Program-made: the position numbers and the translations under genes
Origin: Chitinophaga pinensis
GTDB taxonomy: Bacteria; Bacteroidota; Bacteroidia; UKL13-3
Direction: 5' to 3'
NCBI GenBank assembly: GCA_945898275.1
Contig: CAMDHZ010000006.1
Span: 100,092 to 164,091 of the forward strand
DNA: 64,000 nt
Notes under the pieces: model-generated
Database searches by the model: none
What the model was told of the DNA's origin: nothing
Seen by the model: the letters and a program-made list of their open reading frames with translations, nothing else
Shown here: piece by piece, positions 34,645-44,530 of the stretch
Position numbering within the stretch: position 1 is the first letter of the stretch
Layout of the letters: each line of letters begins with the position of its first letter

Positions 34645-37600
34645 CTACCTAAGCAGCGTCACAGTTCCATGTCTTTCATAAAAATTTCCGGCTTTAGATT
34701 TTGCTTCTAAGATGTAAAAATATACACCATCAGGGCAAGGAGATTCTTTATAAGTTCCGTCCCACCAAGTGCCTCCCGGGATGTAGGTTTCATATAACAA
34801 TTCTCCCCACCTTGAGTAAATGTAAAGTTTAATGAACTCAAAGTTACCTATATATACAGGCCCAAAGGTTTCATTGATGCCATCACCTTGTGGGGTAAAT
34901 ACATTTGGCATTTTTAGGTCTTCGAGTTCTAGAGCCTCAATTTCAACAGAGGCAGAGTCTAAACAACCTAGGCTGTCTTCAACAACCATTAGAACAGAAA
35001 ATTTTCCTGATTGGTTAAAGGTGTGCAAAGCATCTTTAGTGTTATATCTATTGCCATCTCCTGTCTCCCAGAAAAAGTATTTTCCAGAACTAGCACTTTG
35101 ATTGGTAAAAACTACATTTAAAGGAACATTTCCCTTTTTAGGATTTGCAGAAATGGCCGCATTTAATAAGGGTGCTACAAATATGGTAACTGTATCCCTA
35201 GAAACACAGGTTTGGTTGCTTGCGTTTAACACATAAGAGGTGGTGTTTTGTTTTGGATAAACAGTGGGGTTTAAAATAGCTGCATCATTAAGGCTTGGGT
35301 CACTCCGCCACATAAAAGCAGTGGCTTGACTTACTTGTCCGGCAAGATCAGTAGTTTCGTAATGGCAAATGGTTTGGTCTGGACCAGCATCCACAATTGG
35401 ATATTCAAGTACCGTAATTTGAACGGTATCTGTTGTTGGGCAAAAGTCTATTAATCCTCTTAAAACATAACCTGTATCCACCATTGGGTAGACCTTCGGA
35501 TTAGAAACATTCACATCACTAATGTTGTAATTGTTTAACCATTGATACAGCAACGCGCCACTTGCATTAAGGGTTAAGGTATCTCCAATACAAATGGTTT
35601 GGTTTGAACCAGCATTTAATAAAGGTAGTGGTCTTAGCCTAATTCTGATGGTATCATTGGCTTTACAACCACTGTTGCTTATGGATAAAACATAGGCTGT
35701 GTCTTTACTTGGCCAAACTTTTGGGTTCAACACACTTGGGTCAGACATATTCCAATTAGGAATCCAATTACCAAGGCTTGGTGTACCAGCACCTCTGAGG
35801 GTTATCGTATCTCCAGGGCAAATTAACGTGTCGTTACCGGCATTGGATACCACCGGAATAAAATTGATAGCTATGGAGTCTATGGCAGCACAATTACCAA
35901 CTTTACCCAAAACATAATAAGTTCTGCTAATTGGTGTGCTAACAATAGGATTTCTAAGAGTAGTATCGTTAATATTAAGATTAGGCCACCAATGGTAAGT
36001 ATTTGCCCCACTTGCGCCAAGATTAACGGTTGAGCCTTGGCAAATATCAAGGTTGCTTCCTGCATCAACATTGGGTACATTAACAATTTTTACGCGAATA
36101 GAATCCTTAGCTGCGCAGGTACCCTTTATAACTTGCAAATAATAGGTAGTGTCTTGCCTTGGCCAAACACGAGGACTTGAAAGTGTTGTGTTAGAAATAT
36201 TATACGCTGGACTCCATGCAATGCTTGATCCTATATAGCTGCTTGTTAATTGAATAGTATCTCCACTGCATAATAGGGTGTCAGTGGGTAGGTTCACACT
36301 AATTTGAGTAACACTTACTCGAAGACTATCTATGGCAGAGCAACCATTGTTGCTTCCAACTATCCTGTAGGTTTGAGAAGTCGTTGGATAGACTTTTGGA
36401 TTGGCAAGTGTTGCACCGGCTAGGTTTAAATTTGGAGACCAAAGATAAGAAGAAGCCCCTGATGCACTAATATGGATGGTATCTCCTGCGCAAATGATGG
36501 TATCTGCACTAGCAATAACATTTGGTAGCGGTTTGACCCTAATCCTGATGGTGTCCCTAGCTATGCAGCCATTGTTTGTAACCCTAATGATATAACTTGT
36601 ATCAACCAAAGGCCAAACCTTTGGGAATTGAAGGGTATCATTGTTGATGTTATATTTTGGTAGCCAAGTAATACTTTGATTATTTACAACTGATAACATT
36701 TGCAAAGTATCTCCATAACAGATAGCAGTGTCTGGGTCGGCAATGGCAAGCGCTTTGTTTACCACAACCAAAATGCTGTCAAAACGAAAACACGAATTGG
36801 TGGTGCCTCTAACTTTGTAGTATTGATTGGCAATGGGTTTAACAAAGGGGTTTGAAAGGGTAGTATCATTTATAAATAGCTTTGGACTCCAAGCATAGCT
36901 GTTGGCGCCAGAAGCTATTAGCCGAATGCTATCTCCCAAACAAATAGGAGATATTGGGGCGATGCTTAGGTTAACTTGGTTAATTGTCACAAAAAAAGAA
37001 TCCCGCCTTTGGCAGGCACCTGTGCTTGCAAGAAGGTAAAGATACCTGCTGGTATCTGCCCTAAACTTTGGATTGAGTATATTTGGGTTACTAAACAAAT
37101 TGGCTGGACTCCAAGCAAAAGAACTTCCATTAGAAGAAACACTCAGTTGAACAGAATCACCTTTACAAGCATTAAAATTTGAAACTACATTTGAAATAAA
37201 GCCAACACCAGTAAGCGTAATTTTATTTGAGGAGTCGGGAATAGCGCAATTATTGGTATTAACCACAAAGTAGGTACCACCTCTTTTGGCATAATAAAAA
37301 TTGCTATCAGTAACCAAGACTAGCGTATCATTTCTGAACCAACGAAATTTATCTTCAGTTTTATTGGTTACGGAAATTTTAACGCTGTCACCACAATTAA
37401 GAACAGTTGCATTCGCTGCAATAATGGTGGTATCTGTAAATTGGTAGGAGGCGATTAGGCCATCATAATTGCCTGATGAGGTTAATGTTGTGGTTCCAAT
37501 TGAGGCATTTGTGCTGAAGAAGCCACTAGCATATAAATTTCCCGTTGGTGAAATTTCAACATCCATCATACTTGCATCACCTGTGGTTCCTCCAATTTTT

Positions 37601-38874
37601 AACGCTGAAACACAAACTCCATTAGTTTTGTTAAGCTCTGCGGCATAGCCTGAGGAGTTTGCTGTTGTTGCTAAAGAAATAGCATTGAATGGAATTGTTC
37701 CTTGGAAGTCGCCTGAAATAACAGGATTACCGTTTTTCCCTAATGTAATTCCCCAACCATAATCATTTCCAGCCCCACCAAATTTTGTTGCCCATAGCAA
37801 GGACCCGTTGAAATTTAATTTTGCGGCGATGATGTCAAAGCCATTAATCAAGTTTATGTTTACGTTCGAACCAGGTGCTTGTGAGGTGAAAATTGTATTA
37901 CCATTGGTGTGTCCTACAACATATAATTGTTGATTAGTATTGTCAATAGCGATGCTTTGAAGAGCTTCCTGTGCGGCAGTACCTAAATGATTTGTCCATA
38001 ACCAATTACCTGCTGGGTTCATTTTTGAAATAAAACCGCCCCAACTTCCTGCATTATTAAGTGTTGTTGTTCCAAATTGAGCTGACCCTGACCCGCAACA
38101 ACTAAATCCACCTACAATATATAAATTGCCCAACCCATCCAATTCAATATCATTCCCAACGTCTTGGGCATTTCCTCCTGCTATTGAAACAAATTGTAAG
38201 ACCCCATTAGCATTGTGTTTTGAAACAAAAACATCTGAAGCACCTGAACTAGTTCTGTTTTGACTATTAGTTAAATTTGCGGAATTAAATGTTGCAGTGT
38301 TTGAAAAGAATCCAGTTGTGTAAACATTTTCTATCGAGTCTATTATGATTGTTGAGGCTTCATCCCAATTACCACTACCAGAATTAGCTACCCATAAAAA
38401 ACTACCGTTACTATCTAGTTTAGCTGTAAAAATATCATAGTTGCCCATGGATGTTTTTGTGCTAAAATTGGTTTGATTTGAATTAACAAAGCTTGCGTTA
38501 CCAGCAAAAGAACCAGATATATAAATATTGCCAGATTTTGCAACCTCTAAGCCGAAAAATGCAAACGCACCTCCGTCATCACCTGAACTCCCAATTCTTA
38601 CCCTCCATTGAAGAACATTATTACAATTGTATTTAACTAAGAAAATATCTCTAGCTCCTGAACTAATTAGGTTTCTTGGAGTGCCTAAGCTATCCAATAG
38701 TAAGGTGTTTGAAAAAACTCCTAATGCATAGTGGTTGTTATACTTATCTGCAGCAACTCTTCTAATGTAATCAATATCGGTTGAACCTGCTTTTTTTAGC
38801 CAGTTAAACTGTTGACCAATTGCACTATTTAGAAAAATAAATAAGAAGGTTATTAGTATCTGGATTGTTTTCAT
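34645..38874 (-). CDS. Giant T9SS adhesin with tandem Ig-like/Cys-containing repeats and CHU_C terminus
   Basis: The ATG at 38874 (MKTIQILITFLFIFLNSAIGQ) follows a TTG-only extension; it gives a signal peptide. Next comes an SBBP-like beta-propeller region (residues about 20-450) with repeated ...GN.Y..G.F blades. Then at least nine tandem units of about 75 residues follow, each with an ICxGDTI..L core and an NPKVxP..DT.Y turn. A PKD-like domain (FFWETGDGNRYNT) precedes the gliding-motility-associated C-terminus (PNVFTPQGDGINETF ... SRWGELLYE). It is likely displayed on the cell surface. One iterated word copy sits at 35601. Confidence 0.88.
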   Translation of the reverse strand: MKTIQILITFLFIFLNSAIGQQFNWLKKAGSTDIDYIRRVAADKYNNHYALGVFSNTLLLDSLGTPRNLISSGARDIFLVKYNCNNVLQWRVRIGSSGDDGGAFAFFGLEVAKSGNIYISGSFAGNASFVNSNQTNFSTKTSMGNYDIFTAKLDSNGSFLWVANSGSGNWDEASTIIIDSIENVYTTGFFSNTATFNSANLTNSQNRTSSGASDVFVSKHNANGVLQFVSIAGGNAQDVGNDIELDGLGNLYIVGGFSCCGSGSAQFGTTTLNNAGSWGGFISKMNPAGNWLWTNHLGTAAQEALQSIAIDNTNQQLYVVGHTNGNTIFTSQAPGSNVNINLINGFDIIAAKLNFNGSLLWATKFGGAGNDYGWGITLGKNGNPVISGDFQGTIPFNAISLATTANSSGYAAELNKTNGVCVSALKIGGTTGDASMMDVEISPTGNLYASGFFSTNASIGTTTLTSSGNYDGLIASYQFTDTTIIAANATVLNCGDSVKISVTNKTEDKFRWFRNDTLVLVTDSNFYYAKRGGTYFVVNTNNCAIPDSSNKITLTGVGFISNVVSNFNACKGDSVQLSVSSNGSSFAWSPANLFSNPNILNPKFRADTSRYLYLLASTGACQRRDSFFVTINQVNLSIAPISPICLGDSIRLIASGANSYAWSPKLFINDTTLSNPFVKPIANQYYKVRGTTNSCFRFDSILVVVNKALAIADPDTAICYGDTLQMLSVVNNQSITWLPKYNINNDTLQFPKVWPLVDTSYIIRVTNNGCIARDTIRIRVKPLPNVIASADTIICAGDTIHISASGASSYLWSPNLNLAGATLANPKVYPTTSQTYRIVGSNNGCSAIDSLRVSVTQISVNLPTDTLLCSGDTIQLTSSYIGSSIAWSPAYNISNTTLSSPRVWPRQDTTYYLQVIKGTCAAKDSIRVKIVNVPNVDAGSNLDICQGSTVNLGASGANTYHWWPNLNINDTTLRNPIVSTPISRTYYVLGKVGNCAAIDSIAINFIPVVSNAGNDTLICPGDTITLRGAGTPSLGNWIPNWNMSDPSVLNPKVWPSKDTAYVLSISNSGCKANDTIRIRLRPLPLLNAGSNQTICIGDTLTLNASGALLYQWLNNYNISDVNVSNPKVYPMVDTGYVLRGLIDFCPTTDTVQITVLEYPIVDAGPDQTICHYETTDLAGQVSQATAFMWRSDPSLNDAAILNPTVYPKQNTTSYVLNASNQTCVSRDTVTIFVAPLLNAAISANPKKGNVPLNVVFTNQSASSGKYFFWETGDGNRYNTKDALHTFNQSGKFSVLMVVEDSLGCLDSASVEIEALELEDLKMPNVFTPQGDGINETFGPVYIGNFEFIKLYIYSRWGELLYETYIPGGTWWDGTYKESPCPDGVYFYILEAKSKAGNFYERHGTVTLLR

Positions 38875-38935
38875 AGTGGCTGTTCTAAGATAAAACAATT
38901 TTAATCAAATTGAATAATAACTAAAAGTTAAATTA

Positions 38936-39859
38936 TTACAACCCTTTCAAAACGTCTTCTGGTAGTTTTGAAAAATCTTCATTTATTGCATCATACACCG
39001 CTTGGTAAGTTATATTCTTTGTTTTTCCTAAAAATTTGAAGCCCAACAACCAAATTCTAAAAAAAGGCTTGTTATATTTCCAATTGGGATAATATTTAAC
39101 TCTTATCTCTGTATTATTTCTTAAGGTGTAATATAGTTTTAAATCATTTGTTTGGCCCTGTAATTCCTGTGGATGTCGAATTATGCTTGTAGTTACCGCT
39201 CCTAGCCTAACCCCTGATTCTCGGAGTCTAATAAAATATTCTAGTTCATCGCCCCTAATGAAATATTTTGGATTTACAGAGCCGTGCTTTTTGATTAAAC
39301 TAACAGGAATTAGTACTCCTAAAAAAAAATGAGACCATCCATAGAAAACTTCATTAATTATTTCATTTTCTGGAATCTCATTTAAACTCCAATAAGCGGT
39401 ATTACCACTTGAGAATATATTTTTTTTCAATTTCCATAAGGCAAAAGAAAATTCATCAGATGTTAGACTTTTCGAAATTCCTGAAAGTACAGTATTTTCT
39501 CTATCTTTTTCAATTAGCCATTTATTGTAAACAATTTCTAGTGCATTAAGCTCAGGTTCACAATCATCATCCATGGTATAAACTAAATCATAGCCATTAG
39601 ATGCAGCATAAGTTAATGCAATTGACTGCCCTCCAGCAGATCCACCATTTCTTTTAGTATTGATATATTTTATACTTGAATCAATTCGAATATACTTTTC
39701 AACTAATGATTGTGTATCAGGTTTGGAATCATTATCGATTACTAGAATATTTGTTGGTTTAAGAGTTTGATTGGTTGCTAAATCAAGGAATGTATTTAAA
39801 CAATTGATTCTATCTCTTGTAACCACTGTAAGCAAAATCTTATGTTCAAAAGTTTTCAT
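38936..39859 (-). CDS. GT2 glycosyltransferase, GlfT2-like
   Basis: A 307-residue cytosolic GT-A transferase. The N-terminal LTVVTRDRINCLNTFLDLA and the metal-binding DDD in VYTMDDDCEPEL are typical, and the C-terminal region resembles galactofuranosyltransferases of the GlfT2 type. It overlaps glf by 4 bp (ATGA) and lies 62 bp before the adhesin start, so the set glf-GT-adhesin may be one transcript. Confidence 0.85.
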   Translation of the reverse strand: MKTFEHKILLTVVTRDRINCLNTFLDLATNQTLKPTNILVIDNDSKPDTQSLVEKYIRIDSSIKYINTKRNGGSAGGQSIALTYAASNGYDLVYTMDDDCEPELNALEIVYNKWLIEKDRENTVLSGISKSLTSDEFSFALWKLKKNIFSSGNTAYWSLNEIPENEIINEVFYGWSHFFLGVLIPVSLIKKHGSVNPKYFIRGDELEYFIRLRESGVRLGAVTTSIIRHPQELQGQTNDLKLYYTLRNNTEIRVKYYPNWKYNKPFFRIWLLGFKFLGKTKNITYQAVYDAINEDFSKLPEDVLKGL

Positions 39860-41022
39860 AAATCTTGGTTAGGGAAAATTGGTCTTTTGTTTGAACCTAA
39901 TGAAGCAATAAATTCCTTAGAAAATTGAATCGCTTCAAAAATTGTTTTATCCATGTCTAGGTATCTGTATGTTGCTAATCTACCTAGAAAGGATATTTTA
40001 CTTTCCACTTCGATAGCATGGCCTTTATAATTATTGAATTTTACTAAATCCTCTTTGAGTCTTTTTGGATAGTAAGGTATATCGTCTTTTGTTGTTTCCT
40101 TGCTGTATTCAATTGAACAGAAACTTTTTTCATGATTTTCCCATGGAGTGAAATGTTTATGTTCAATTATTCGCGTATATTCTGGATTCATTTCGGTGTA
40201 GTTCATTTGAGATATTCCCTGATAGTCTCCATTATGAATAAATTCTTTCCAAAATACCGTTCTATATCCTAATTGACCAAATTTATAATTGTAGAACTTA
40301 TCTATAGGTCCGCAATAAAACAAATGGTCAAATTCTTCTGTCAAATTTCTTGAAGCTATACAATTTAGTTTTACTGTAATATTTGGATGGTTTAAAATGT
40401 TTTCAATTATGTTTGTGTAGCCGTTTTCAGGAATTCCAACAAACTTACTTTTATGGTAATTATTGTTATAGTTGAACCTTACTGGAAGTCTTTTAACTAC
40501 TTCAGCTGGCAACTCTTTTGGATGGCATCCCCATTGTTTGGTTGAATAGTCCCTAATAAGTGTTTCGTAAATTAGTTTTCCTACTGAGATTAATGCTACC
40601 TCTTCAAAGTTTTTAGGATCTTCAATGGTTGAATCAATTTCTTGTAAAATAAATTCTTTTGCTTCTTCAGGAGTTAGTCGCTTATTATAAATCTCGTTTA
40701 TAGTATTCAAGTTAATAGGTAAAGAAAAAATACCTTTAGAAGTGTTTGCTTTTACTTGATGAATATAGGTTCCCATTTTGCAAAATTGGTGGATATAATC
40801 CCATACCTCTTCAATGTTTGTGTTAAATATGTGTGGACCATATCTATGAACCATAACTCCAGATTCTTTATCCCTACTTGTATGGCAATTACCCCCAATA
40901 TGATTACGTTCTTCAAAAATAACTACTTCACATGGCAAGTTTGTTACCAATTCTCTTGCCAAGACTGCACCGCTGAAACCAGCTCCTGCTATTGCAAATT
41001 TGTATTTTTTATGGTTTGACAC
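39856..41022 (-). CDS. glf: UDP-galactopyranose mutase
   Basis: FAD enzyme converting UDP-galactopyranose to UDP-galactofuranose. The 388 residues begin KFAIAGAGFSGAVLARELV, then show EERNHIGGNCHTSRD, YGPHIFNTNIEEVWDY and the family segment IRDYSTKQWGCHPKELPAEVVKRLPVRFNYNNNY. Length is typical. It overlaps the upstream transferase gene by 14 bp and the downstream GlfT2-like gene by 4 bp. Confidence 0.96.
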   Translation of the reverse strand: MSNHKKYKFAIAGAGFSGAVLARELVTNLPCEVVIFEERNHIGGNCHTSRDKESGVMVHRYGPHIFNTNIEEVWDYIHQFCKMGTYIHQVKANTSKGIFSLPINLNTINEIYNKRLTPEEAKEFILQEIDSTIEDPKNFEEVALISVGKLIYETLIRDYSTKQWGCHPKELPAEVVKRLPVRFNYNNNYHKSKFVGIPENGYTNIIENILNHPNITVKLNCIASRNLTEEFDHLFYCGPIDKFYNYKFGQLGYRTVFWKEFIHNGDYQGISQMNYTEMNPEYTRIIEHKHFTPWENHEKSFCSIEYSKETTKDDIPYYPKRLKEDLVKFNNYKGHAIEVESKISFLGRLATYRYLDMDKTIFEAIQFSKEFIASLGSNKRPIFPNQDL

Positions 41023-41935
41023 TTTTTAATCTATATTTAATAAAAATGAGCAATTTCAAAAACGAATATTTTCCATTAAAATAACCTACTAATTCATCAT
41101 CTAAATTTACATTAACTTCCATATTTTTAGGTAGTTTTATAATATGGGATTTTTCTGATATAGCAATACCAAGCTTGCTAGCATCTAATTCATTAGTATG
41201 AGTTGAGTTCCCATCAAAGCCAATATTTTGAATTAAATTTTTGGAGGGAAGTATTGACATTGCAAAATAAACATGGAGTGCTATTGCCCATTGCAAATCC
41301 CATGTGTTATATTTCCCTTTAATTACATCATCAATGAAAGGTTCAACTAAATAGTAATTTTTAGGGAATATCTGTCTAATTAATTGCTGTTTTTGAAAAC
41401 TCTTATAATATTCTGCCGTTGGCTGATATAAATTCCATGCCCTCCTCCAAGTTGCCCAACCCCAAATTGAAATATAATTCGAAAATCTGCTTTCATTTTG
41501 GTTTTCTAAAGGGTTATATCCATTGATATGCATAACAAGATATTGGTCCCTATAAGTTTCTAAAGCATTACCACAAAATGAAAAAAAATCAGGGTGCGGC
41601 AAACAGTCGTCCTCAAGTATTATTCCTTCTTCCTCATTTTCGAAAAACCATGTTATAGCGCTGCAAACAGCTATTTTGCAACCAAGATTATTTTCCCTAT
41701 ACAGCCTTTTCACTTCGCAAGGCCATGTGATGGATTCAACAATTTTTCTGGCAGCTTCACATAATTGTAGCTCACCTTTTTTTAAATCACGAGGCCCGTC
41801 TGCTGCAATATAAAGTCTTTCAGGTTTTTGCTTTGCAATCTGTTCAAAGACCTTTTGTGTAGTATCTGGCCTGTTAAAAATTAGAAATAATATGGGTGTT
41901 TTAAGTGCCAACGCTTTTTTTGTGTCGCAAAGCAA
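41009..41935 (-). CDS. Glycosyltransferase-like protein (HlpA/nucleotide-diphospho-sugar type)
   Basis: The 308 residues match the family often called hemolytic protein HlpA-like: TPILFLIFNRPDTTQKVFEQI, YIAADGPR and GIILEDDCLPHPDFFSF with the GT-A metal motif EDD, followed by SIWGWATWRRAWN. It lacks membrane segments. First gene of the glf set by overlap order. Donor and acceptor are unknown; polysaccharide or surface glycan assembly is likely from context. Confidence 0.8.
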   Translation of the reverse strand: MLCDTKKALALKTPILFLIFNRPDTTQKVFEQIAKQKPERLYIAADGPRDLKKGELQLCEAARKIVESITWPCEVKRLYRENNLGCKIAVCSAITWFFENEEEGIILEDDCLPHPDFFSFCGNALETYRDQYLVMHINGYNPLENQNESRFSNYISIWGWATWRRAWNLYQPTAEYYKSFQKQQLIRQIFPKNYYLVEPFIDDVIKGKYNTWDLQWAIALHVYFAMSILPSKNLIQNIGFDGNSTHTNELDASKLGIAISEKSHIIKLPKNMEVNVNLDDELVGYFNGKYSFLKLLIFIKYRLKSVKP

Positions 41936-42013
41936 ACAAAATAAAATTAATTATTTCAGTAGTTTTCTAAGAAAATACCATTCAAAGGGCCAAACTTGTT
42001 GGCCTATAAATAA

Positions 42014-42045
42014 AAAAGCATACCCGTTTTCACAGGTATGCTTTA
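42014..42045 (-). terminator. Intrinsic terminator after the helicase
   Basis: AAAGCATACC (42015-42024) pairs with GGTATGCTTT (42035-42044) around CGTTTTCACA, with a T-run on the minus strand. It lies 24 bp beyond the helicase stop at 42068 and upstream of the HlpA-like gene. Confidence 0.8.
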
Positions 42046-42067
42046 TATTTTTAAAATCAAGAGTTAC

Positions 42068-44059
42068 TTAGAAACTTCTTCTTCTAGGCTTTCTTTCGCC
42101 AGTTGAGGAGTCGCTACCAAAGCTGCTTTTTCTACCGCCAAAGCTGCCGCCTTCTCTGTCGCCAGTGCTGCTAGTTCTTCTTGGTCTTCTTTCTTCTCCT
42201 CCTCTGCTATCAGAACCTCTACTATCGCTGCTTCTCGTATCTGAGCTTCTGCTATCAGAACTTCTGCCTTCGCTGCTTCTGCCATAGCGGCTTTCACCAC
42301 CTCTGCTGTCAGAACCTCTGCTGTCGCTGCTTCTGCCTTCGCTTCTGCGAGCACCACCATAGCTTCCGCCTTCACTTCTTCTGCCACCAGAGCTTCTTCT
42401 TGGGCTTCTACCTTCGTCGCCTCCACCACCATAGCTTCCGCCACTTCTGGTATCACCACTTAGTTCAGCTCTTACAGGTCTGTCTTTGAAAGTTCCTCCA
42501 TTTAAAGCTGTAATGATTCTTTCTGCTTGGTCTGGTTTTGCATCTACAAAGCTGTAAACACCGCTCACATCTACATGCAGGTCTTTCCATGAAACGCCTG
42601 CTGTTTCAGCTACCCAGTCTTTAAAACTCCTAATGTCAAAACCATCCTTTTTGCCCAAACTAACAAATATTCTTGGTCCTCTGCTTCTACCACCTTCCCT
42701 TACAGAACCGCGTTCTCCACGATCCATTGGGTTGATGTTTAAGTCGGGCTCATTTGCAAAATCTACAGAGAATCTGCGTAATTCAAGTGATAAGATTTTC
42801 TTTAATAATTCTTCCTTATCTAATTCTCTCAATGGGTTCAAGCCGGTCATTACCTTTTCATCAAATACACTTTCTTCAATCTCAGTATTAATGATGGTAT
42901 CTGTAAATGCCAATAACTTTTTGTCGCGCACTTCCATGGCACTAGGAATCATAATTTTTTCGAACTTGATATTACTCAAACGTTCGATGTCTTTTAGTCT
43001 GCCACCTTCGCGCATATGCAGTAAGGTAAAAGATATTCCCAAGTTTCCAGCTCTACCTGTTCTACCACTTCTGTGGGTATAGTTTTCAATTTCGTCAGGT
43101 AAATGGTAATGGATTACGTGGGTTAAACCCGTTACATCGATCCCTCTAGCAGCCACGTCGGTAGCCAAAAGAATCTTTACGGTGTGGTGTCTAAAGCGAT
43201 TCATTACTTTCTCGCGTTGGCCTTGACTCAAATCGCCATGTAAGCAATCTGCATTGTAACCATCCTTAATAAGTTTATCGCTAATGTCTTGCGTTTCTAT
43301 TTTGGTAGTACAAAAGATAATGCAATACAAGTTGTCTGAATGAAAATCTACATAACGCTTAAGCGCTGCATATTTATCTTTTGCATGCACAGTGGCATAC
43401 TGGTGGGTGATGTTTACATTTCCAGAGTTTGATTTACCTACGCTAATCTCTTCAGGATCTTTCATGTAGCGGTTGGCAATTCTGCGAATTTCTTTAGGCA
43501 TTGTTGCACTAAAAAGACAAACGCGTTTTTGTTCTGGGGTATGACCCAAGATGTACTCAACATCTTCTTCAAAACCCATGTTCAACATTTCATCGGCTTC
43601 ATCAAGCACTACAAAGTTAACTTCGTTAATACTGATTGCCTTACGTTTCATTAAGTCCATTAACCTGCCTGGAGTTGCCACAATAATGTGGGCGCCACGC
43701 CTAATGTCATTAATTTGTTTTTCGATACTAGCTCCACCGTAAACTGCTACGATGTTGATGCCATGTTTGTGTTTGCTGTAACTAGCAAGGTCACGAGAAA
43801 TTTGCATGCAAAGTTCACGTGTTGGACAAATAACCAAAGATTGGATGTGTTTTGCAGCAGGATTAATCAACTGCAATACCGGCAGGCCGAATGCTGCCGT
43901 TTTACCTGTGCCCGTCTGGGCTAAACCGAGTATGTCTCTTTCGGTTTCCAAAAATACAGGAATCGTCTGTTCCTGAATTGGCGTTGGGTTCTCAAAACCC
44001 ATTTCCTGAATCGCATTCAGGATAGACTGCTCGACGCCGAGTTCACTAAAATTTTTCAA
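42068..44059 (-). CDS. DEAD-box RNA helicase with DbpA-type RNA-binding domain and SR-rich tail
   Basis: A 663-residue CsdA/DeaD-type helicase: Q motif NPTPIQEQTIPVF, Walker A AQTGTGKTAAFG, PTRELCMQI, DEADEM, SAT, and HRSGRTGRAGN are in order in the first 350 residues. A C-terminal domain (GPRIFVSLGKKDGFDIRSFKDWV ... VYSFVDAKPDQAERIITALNGGTFKDRPVRAE) matches the DbpA RNA-binding fold. The final 110 residues are repeats of SSDSRGSDSRGG type, which also create long alternative open frames that are not genes. Likely role in ribosome assembly or cold-tolerant RNA unwinding. Confidence 0.93.
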   Translation of the reverse strand: MKNFSELGVEQSILNAIQEMGFENPTPIQEQTIPVFLETERDILGLAQTGTGKTAAFGLPVLQLINPAAKHIQSLVICPTRELCMQISRDLASYSKHKHGINIVAVYGGASIEKQINDIRRGAHIIVATPGRLMDLMKRKAISINEVNFVVLDEADEMLNMGFEEDVEYILGHTPEQKRVCLFSATMPKEIRRIANRYMKDPEEISVGKSNSGNVNITHQYATVHAKDKYAALKRYVDFHSDNLYCIIFCTTKIETQDISDKLIKDGYNADCLHGDLSQGQREKVMNRFRHHTVKILLATDVAARGIDVTGLTHVIHYHLPDEIENYTHRSGRTGRAGNLGISFTLLHMREGGRLKDIERLSNIKFEKIMIPSAMEVRDKKLLAFTDTIINTEIEESVFDEKVMTGLNPLRELDKEELLKKILSLELRRFSVDFANEPDLNINPMDRGERGSVREGGRSRGPRIFVSLGKKDGFDIRSFKDWVAETAGVSWKDLHVDVSGVYSFVDAKPDQAERIITALNGGTFKDRPVRAELSGDTRSGGSYGGGGDEGRSPRRSSGGRRSEGGSYGGARRSEGRSSDSRGSDSRGGESRYGRSSEGRSSDSRSSDTRSSDSRGSDSRGGEERRPRRTSSTGDREGGSFGGRKSSFGSDSSTGERKPRRRSF

Positions 44060-44300
44060 AGTACGTTATTAAAATTGAACCGCAAAGGTATGGCTATTAT
44101 TTTGATTTACAGCTAAAGTGCTGAATTATTGTTAGTTTATTATTTGTCTAAACTTTAAAAGTAATTAATCAGAGTCTTTATAAGTTGTTGTTAAGCCTTT
44201 GTATAAGCGTACTTTTTTAAAATTTTATTTCTCAATATGCTAGCTGCCAAATGCTGCTTCTTTTTCTTGTATTTAATTCCATATTTACTACATTTGCCCC

Positions 44301-44410
44301 ACTTATCCAGAAAGACGGAGGGAATAGGCCCTATGATGTCTTGGCAAGTTTCAAATAAATTGAATAGTGCCAATACCTATTTCGGGGGTTCCCTCTGAAT
44401 GCTGATAAGT
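44301..44410 (+). promoter_or_regulatory. SAM riboswitch (S-box family) upstream of metH
   Basis: P1 is ACTTATC (44301-44307) with GATAAGT (44404-44410). Inside are the core AGACGGAGGGA-TAGGCCCTATGATGTCTT arm (P2 with the GGAGGGA and GGCCC pseudoknot strand), the TTGGCA...TGCCAA arm (P3) and the CCAATACC segment, the order of S-box/SAM-I-clan aptamers. It precedes metH on the same strand, so high SAM should reduce expression. The subtype (I or I/IV) is not resolved. Confidence 0.85.
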
Positions 44411-44462
44411 GAATGAGACCGCAAGGTAAACTCAAACACAACAGCAAATACTTTCTTGGAAA

Positions 44463-44524
44463 GTCCATAGACCATGGCCCATAGTCCATTGTTTTCTATG
44501 GTCTATCGACTATGGACTATCGAC
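44463..44524. repeat. Palindromic CTATGGTCTATCGAC repeats between riboswitch and metH
   Basis: The segment holds GTCCATAGACCATGG...CATAGTCCAT and then CTATGGTCTATCGACTATGGAC, arms that partly complement each other. The same words recur at 45529-45549 and 45945-45973 around the S23 gene. One in-frame ATG at 44474 lies inside this repeat; the real metH start is taken as 44531. Confidence 0.75.
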
Positions 44525-44530
44525 AACAAT

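Noticed and set aside
42064..42459. Long minus-strand frame rich in Ala, Glu and Val
   Set aside because: It is the alternative frame of the SR-rich tail of the DEAD-box helicase; repetitive codons create it. No start signal or homologous domain.
44191..44373. Minus-strand 60-codon frame before metH
   Set aside because: It overlaps the SAM riboswitch on the opposite strand and has no homologous features.
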